This document shows positions 5,502 through 7,422 of a stretch of DNA of 7,422 nt, piece by piece. A program made the translations under genes and the position numbers. Origin of the DNA: UMGS1696 sp964623635 (lineage in GTDB: Bacteria > Bacillota > Clostridia > Oscillospirales > CAG-272); the NCBI GenBank assembly GCA_964623635.1, contig CAZUUA010000067.1, forward strand, positions 1-7,422. The letters are read 5' to 3'. Numbering within the stretch: the stretch's first letter is position 1; every line of letters begins with the position of its first letter. The notes beneath the pieces are model-generated. The model saw nothing but the letters and a program-made list of their open reading frames with translations. It was not told the origin of the DNA and ran no database searches.

Positions 5502-6965
5502 TCACTCCTGGCTGTAGCTTTCCATCAGCTTTTCGATGGCACTTTGGATCGCCGATTCTACAGAAGCATAGCCGGATGCAAAGCCTTCACCGGACACCAG
5601 CCAGTCTGCCATCTTGGTGCAGATGCTGCCGAAGTTGTGCAGGCAGTTGAAGTCGCAGTACAGGGTATTGAAGATCAGATCCAGCATGGCAACGCTTTCG
5701 GCGTCTCTGGCGGTCTTGCCCTTCAGCGTGGTCTCAAAGGCTGCCGGACGAACGATGTCGTAAGCGGCTCTTGCCAGTGCTTCCGTTACGTAGCCGTTGA
5801 AATGGGGATCGCTCAGGTTCTTGGGCATGGCGATGAAACAGTCCACCCAGCCGCTGACCAGACTGTAGTAGGTGTTCTGCGTGGTATCGTACTTGGGCAT
5901 GGGCAGAATGGCAAAGTCATCTTCCATTTCCCGCAGCGCTGCCGTAGCCGTCTCCACCTTATGGATCAGGAACAGACCTCTGCCTTCCGGGAACATATAG
6001 TGGGTAGATGCGGTATTGCTGGAATACTTGAAGCAGGGGTCATAGAGGTGGTGCATCATTTCCATGGTGCCGACGGTCTTTTCGTTCATCAGGTTGACCA
6101 CCAGATCGCCTTTCTCATCGATCTCCGACATATGGATACCGCAGGAGGTCATGAGCGCATTCATGGAGTCGTACCCGGTTTGGATCATGATACCGGCAAA
6201 GTCCTCTTCGTCGTACTTGTTGTTGCCGTCCAGATCCCGGTTCATGCCCTCGGTCATGGTGAAGAGCTTCTCATAGGTCCAGTCGCCGTTGCGTACGTCT
6301 GCAAACAGGTCGGATACGTCCAGACCGTAATCGATGCCCAGATCCACGTTGTAGAACACGCAGAAGGGTGCCTGGTACACGGAAGCAGCGATGTCCCCTG
6401 TTGTGTAGAGGAATTTGCCCTTGAGCTGCATGGTGTCATACATCAGCGCACTCCACCAGGGTGTTGTCCAGTCGGCATCTTCCATCTCGTTCAGGTTGTA
6501 CAGCACACCATTGGTAGACAGGTTGGCGATACCGGCACCCAGCACGGGACCGATCACGATCTGGTAGGATTCGTCACCGGCCATGACGTTGTTCTGCAGC
6601 TGGGTACAGCCGGGAGATGCAGGCTCCGTCTGCTCGTAGGCGATGGTGACACCCATCTTCTCGGACACCAGCAGGTCCCGGTTGTAGATGGCGTCGTTGA
6701 TGGCGTCTCCGGTGAGCTCACCAACGTGGATGTTGATATGCATATCCGTGTGGTCGTTGGCGTCCAAAATGGTGTAGGTACGACCGTTAAAGTTCTCCTT
6801 TGCCAGTCCTTCCAGTGCGGTGGTCTCCGCTGCGGTTTCTTCGACTGTGGTATCGGCATTGGCAGTGGTCTCGTTGGCGGTGGTTTCGTTGGCGCTGTTG
6901 CCGCAGGCCGTTGCAGAAAGTGTCAGCAGCATGGCAAGCAGGCATAAAAGGATCCGTTTTTGCAT
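5502..6965 (-). CDS. Extracellular solute-binding lipoprotein (carbohydrate ABC type)
   Basis: A 487-residue exported protein. Residues 1-20 are a lipoprotein signal (KR, then a leucine-rich core), ending SATA-C with C21 as the likely lipidated cysteine; alanine rather than leucine at -3 is a slight departure from the lipobox. Residues 22-50 are a low-complexity linker with NETTA repeats. The rest resembles the large binding proteins of Clostridia sugar transporters: FNGRTYTILDA (59-69), GDAINDAIYNRDLLVSEKMGVTI (86-108), and NGDWTYEKLFTMTEG (226-240). DLDGNNKYDEED (244-255) has the spacing of an EF-hand-like calcium loop. It should sit on the outer membrane face and hand a saccharide or similar ligand to a permease, but no permease or ATPase gene is adjacent, so it is an orphan. 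Start 6965 is supported by AAGGAG 10 nt upstream and the signal peptide; the longer start at 7025 would include the promoter. Confidence 0.88.
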   Translation of the reverse strand: MQKRILLCLLAMLLTLSATACGNSANETTANETTANADTTVEETAAETTALEGLAKENFNGRTYTILDANDHTDMHINIHVGELTGDAINDAIYNRDLLVSEKMGVTIAYEQTEPASPGCTQLQNNVMAGDESYQIVIGPVLGAGIANLSTNGVLYNLNEMEDADWTTPWWSALMYDTMQLKGKFLYTTGDIAASVYQAPFCVFYNVDLGIDYGLDVSDLFADVRNGDWTYEKLFTMTEGMNRDLDGNNKYDEEDFAGIMIQTGYDSMNALMTSCGIHMSEIDEKGDLVVNLMNEKTVGTMEMMHHLYDPCFKYSSNTASTHYMFPEGRGLFLIHKVETATAALREMEDDFAILPMPKYDTTQNTYYSLVSGWVDCFIAMPKNLSDPHFNGYVTEALARAAYDIVRPAAFETTLKGKTARDAESVAMLDLIFNTLYCDFNCLHNFGSICTKMADWLVSGEGFASGYASVESAIQSAIEKLMESYSQE

Positions 6966-7003
6966 GGTAGTTTCGCTCCTTAAAGCAGTAATGTAATAGT
7001 CAT

Positions 7004-7032
7004 AGTATACACCATTTTGACGCAAAAGTCAA
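7004..7032 (-). promoter_or_regulatory. Sigma-A-type promoter of the binding lipoprotein gene
   Basis: Minus strand TTGACT (7027-7032), 17-bp spacer, TATACT (7004-7009). Upstream of it is A/T-rich sequence up to the terminator at 7069, which could help as an UP element. Expected start is near 6997, about 32 nt before the ATG. The consensus quality fits a highly expressed surface lipoprotein. Confidence 0.82.
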
Positions 7033-7035
7033 TGG
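7012..7035. promoter_or_regulatory. Inverted repeats overlapping the -35 box and spacer (possible operator)
   Basis: Read on the + strand, TTGAC (7017-7021) and GTCAA (7028-7032) form an inverted repeat, widened to CCATT on one side and ATGG on the other with a 2-nt offset. A second symmetry, TTTTG-ACG-CAAAA (7015-7027), overlaps it. A protein bound here would block the -35 box, as LacI-type or similar repressors do. The repeat is seen; the operator role is inferred, and part of it is forced by the TTGAC box itself. Confidence 0.4.
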
Positions 7036-7059
7036 GGTTTATTCTATTTTACATTTGTA

Positions 7060-7100
7060 ATAAAACAAGTTCCCCTGTACGATCGCACATACAGGGGAAC
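7060..7100 (-). terminator. Intrinsic terminator of the right-hand dehydrogenase gene
   Basis: GTTCCCCTGTA (7069-7079) and TACAGGGGAAC (7090-7100) form a perfect 11-bp stem with a 10-nt loop. Read on the minus strand it is followed by TTGTTTTATT, a moderate T tract. It lies 59 nt past the stop of the leftward gene and before the promoter of the binding lipoprotein, separating the two transcription units. On the + strand no T tract follows. Confidence 0.82.
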
Positions 7101-7159
7101 CATAATCTATAGATATTTTGGATCCGAAAACCGCTGCGGCTGTAGACCCACCAAGGATC

Positions 7160-7422
7160 TTACAGATCTTGTGCCAGCTTCAGGATGCGTTCCTCGGCCT
7201 TGGCACACCACAGACCGCCGGCTTCCTTGCAGATGGCGTCCAGATCGGCAAACAGATCACCGATTTCGGTGCCCTTGTTTTCCTCTGCAGCCTTGCCGAA
7301 ATCTTCGATAGCGGTCATGGGCAGGTTGATGTGGGTATATACCAGTTTCTTACCACCCTTGATGTGGGGCAGGTTGTTGGTGGTCTCGGCAACGGAGTCC
7401 AGACCGCCTACGTGGGTGATCA
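7160..7422 (-). CDS. C-terminal part of a zinc-type (MDR) dehydrogenase-like protein (5' end outside window)
   Basis: The minus-strand frame is open from the window edge (first whole codon at 7420) to TAA at 7160-7162, giving 86 residues. It begins ITHVGGLDSVAETTNNLP, continues HIKGGKKLVYTHINLPMTAI, and ends GGLWCAKAEERILKLAQDL. The HVGGLDS..TT..LP..GGKKLVYT pattern reminds me of the end of zinc-binding medium-chain dehydrogenases of the sorbitol/L-sorbose-1-phosphate reductase kind, where a late strand reading KL.Y..INMPLTAI precedes a helical end. That match is from memory and is not proven; the zinc and nucleotide-binding regions lie outside the window. If right, it would oxidise or reduce a polyol or sugar phosphate, which suits the neighbouring sugar-binding lipoprotein. 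It is followed by its own terminator, so it ends its unit. Confidence 0.6.
   Translation of the reverse strand, partial: ITHVGGLDSVAETTNNLPHIKGGKKLVYTHINLPMTAIEDFGKAAEENKGTEIGDLFADLDAICKEAGGLWCAKAEERILKLAQDL

Noticed and set aside
5472..6947. Long + strand open frame (491 codons) opposite the binding lipoprotein gene
   Set aside because: It mirrors the codon pattern of the lipoprotein gene, is rich in His, Val, Gly and Gln as antisense frames are, has no family motif, and its start overlaps the terminator region without a ribosome site.

Overview
The window is about 7.4 kb from a moderately GC-rich, probably anaerobic Gram-positive bacterium. The best guess is a gut member of the Clostridia (Oscillospiraceae/Ruminococcaceae-like). 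The signs are SLH (S-layer homology) cell-wall anchoring, AGGAGG-type ribosome binding sites, consensus sigma-A promoters with 17-bp spacers, a ferredoxin-like/flavin protein with a compact cysteine motif, and a large Clostridia-type sugar-binding lipoprotein. The taxon is inferred from protein style, not from a marker gene.

Layout, left to right. (1) Bases 2-730, + strand: the C-terminal part of a surface protein, with an acidic Thr/Glu/Pro linker made of 30-bp repeats followed by three SLH domains. (2) Bases 745-784: a strong hairpin that can terminate transcription from both sides. (3) Bases 796-4036, - strand: three genes read leftward, namely two tandem 10-TM drug/metabolite (EamA/DMT) transporters whose stop codon and Shine-Dalgarno overlap, then, after 108 nt and its own promoter, a cytoplasmic glycoside-hydrolase-like barrel protein. 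(4) Bases 4037-4290: a divergent control region with one promoter on each strand and, between the two -35 boxes, direct repeats at roughly helical-turn spacing. (5) Bases 4291-5420, + strand: an iron-sulfur flavoprotein-like NADPH-dependent FMN reductase family protein and a small two-TM protein of unknown function, ending at a clear terminator at 5435-5474. (6) Bases 5502-6965, - strand: a lipoprotein of the extracellular solute-binding (sugar ABC) type with its own strong promoter overlapped by inverted repeats, and no permease genes beside it. (7) Bases 7069-7100: a terminator for the last gene. (8) Bases 7160-7422, - strand: the C-terminal 86 residues of what looks like a zinc-type (MDR) polyol/sugar-phosphate dehydrogenase, cut by the window edge.

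Taken together this looks like a set of small, separately promoted transcription units for carbohydrate capture and metabolism (binding lipoprotein, barrel hydrolase, possible polyol dehydrogenase), metabolite transport and redox chemistry, next to a cell-surface protein gene. No RNA gene, insertion sequence, CRISPR array, phage gene or origin is visible. I see no clear evidence of a new defence or mobile system. The best second-look items are the phased repeats in the divergent promoter region, the flavoprotein/two-TM protein pair, the translationally coupled transporter pair, and the orphan barrel and binding proteins.
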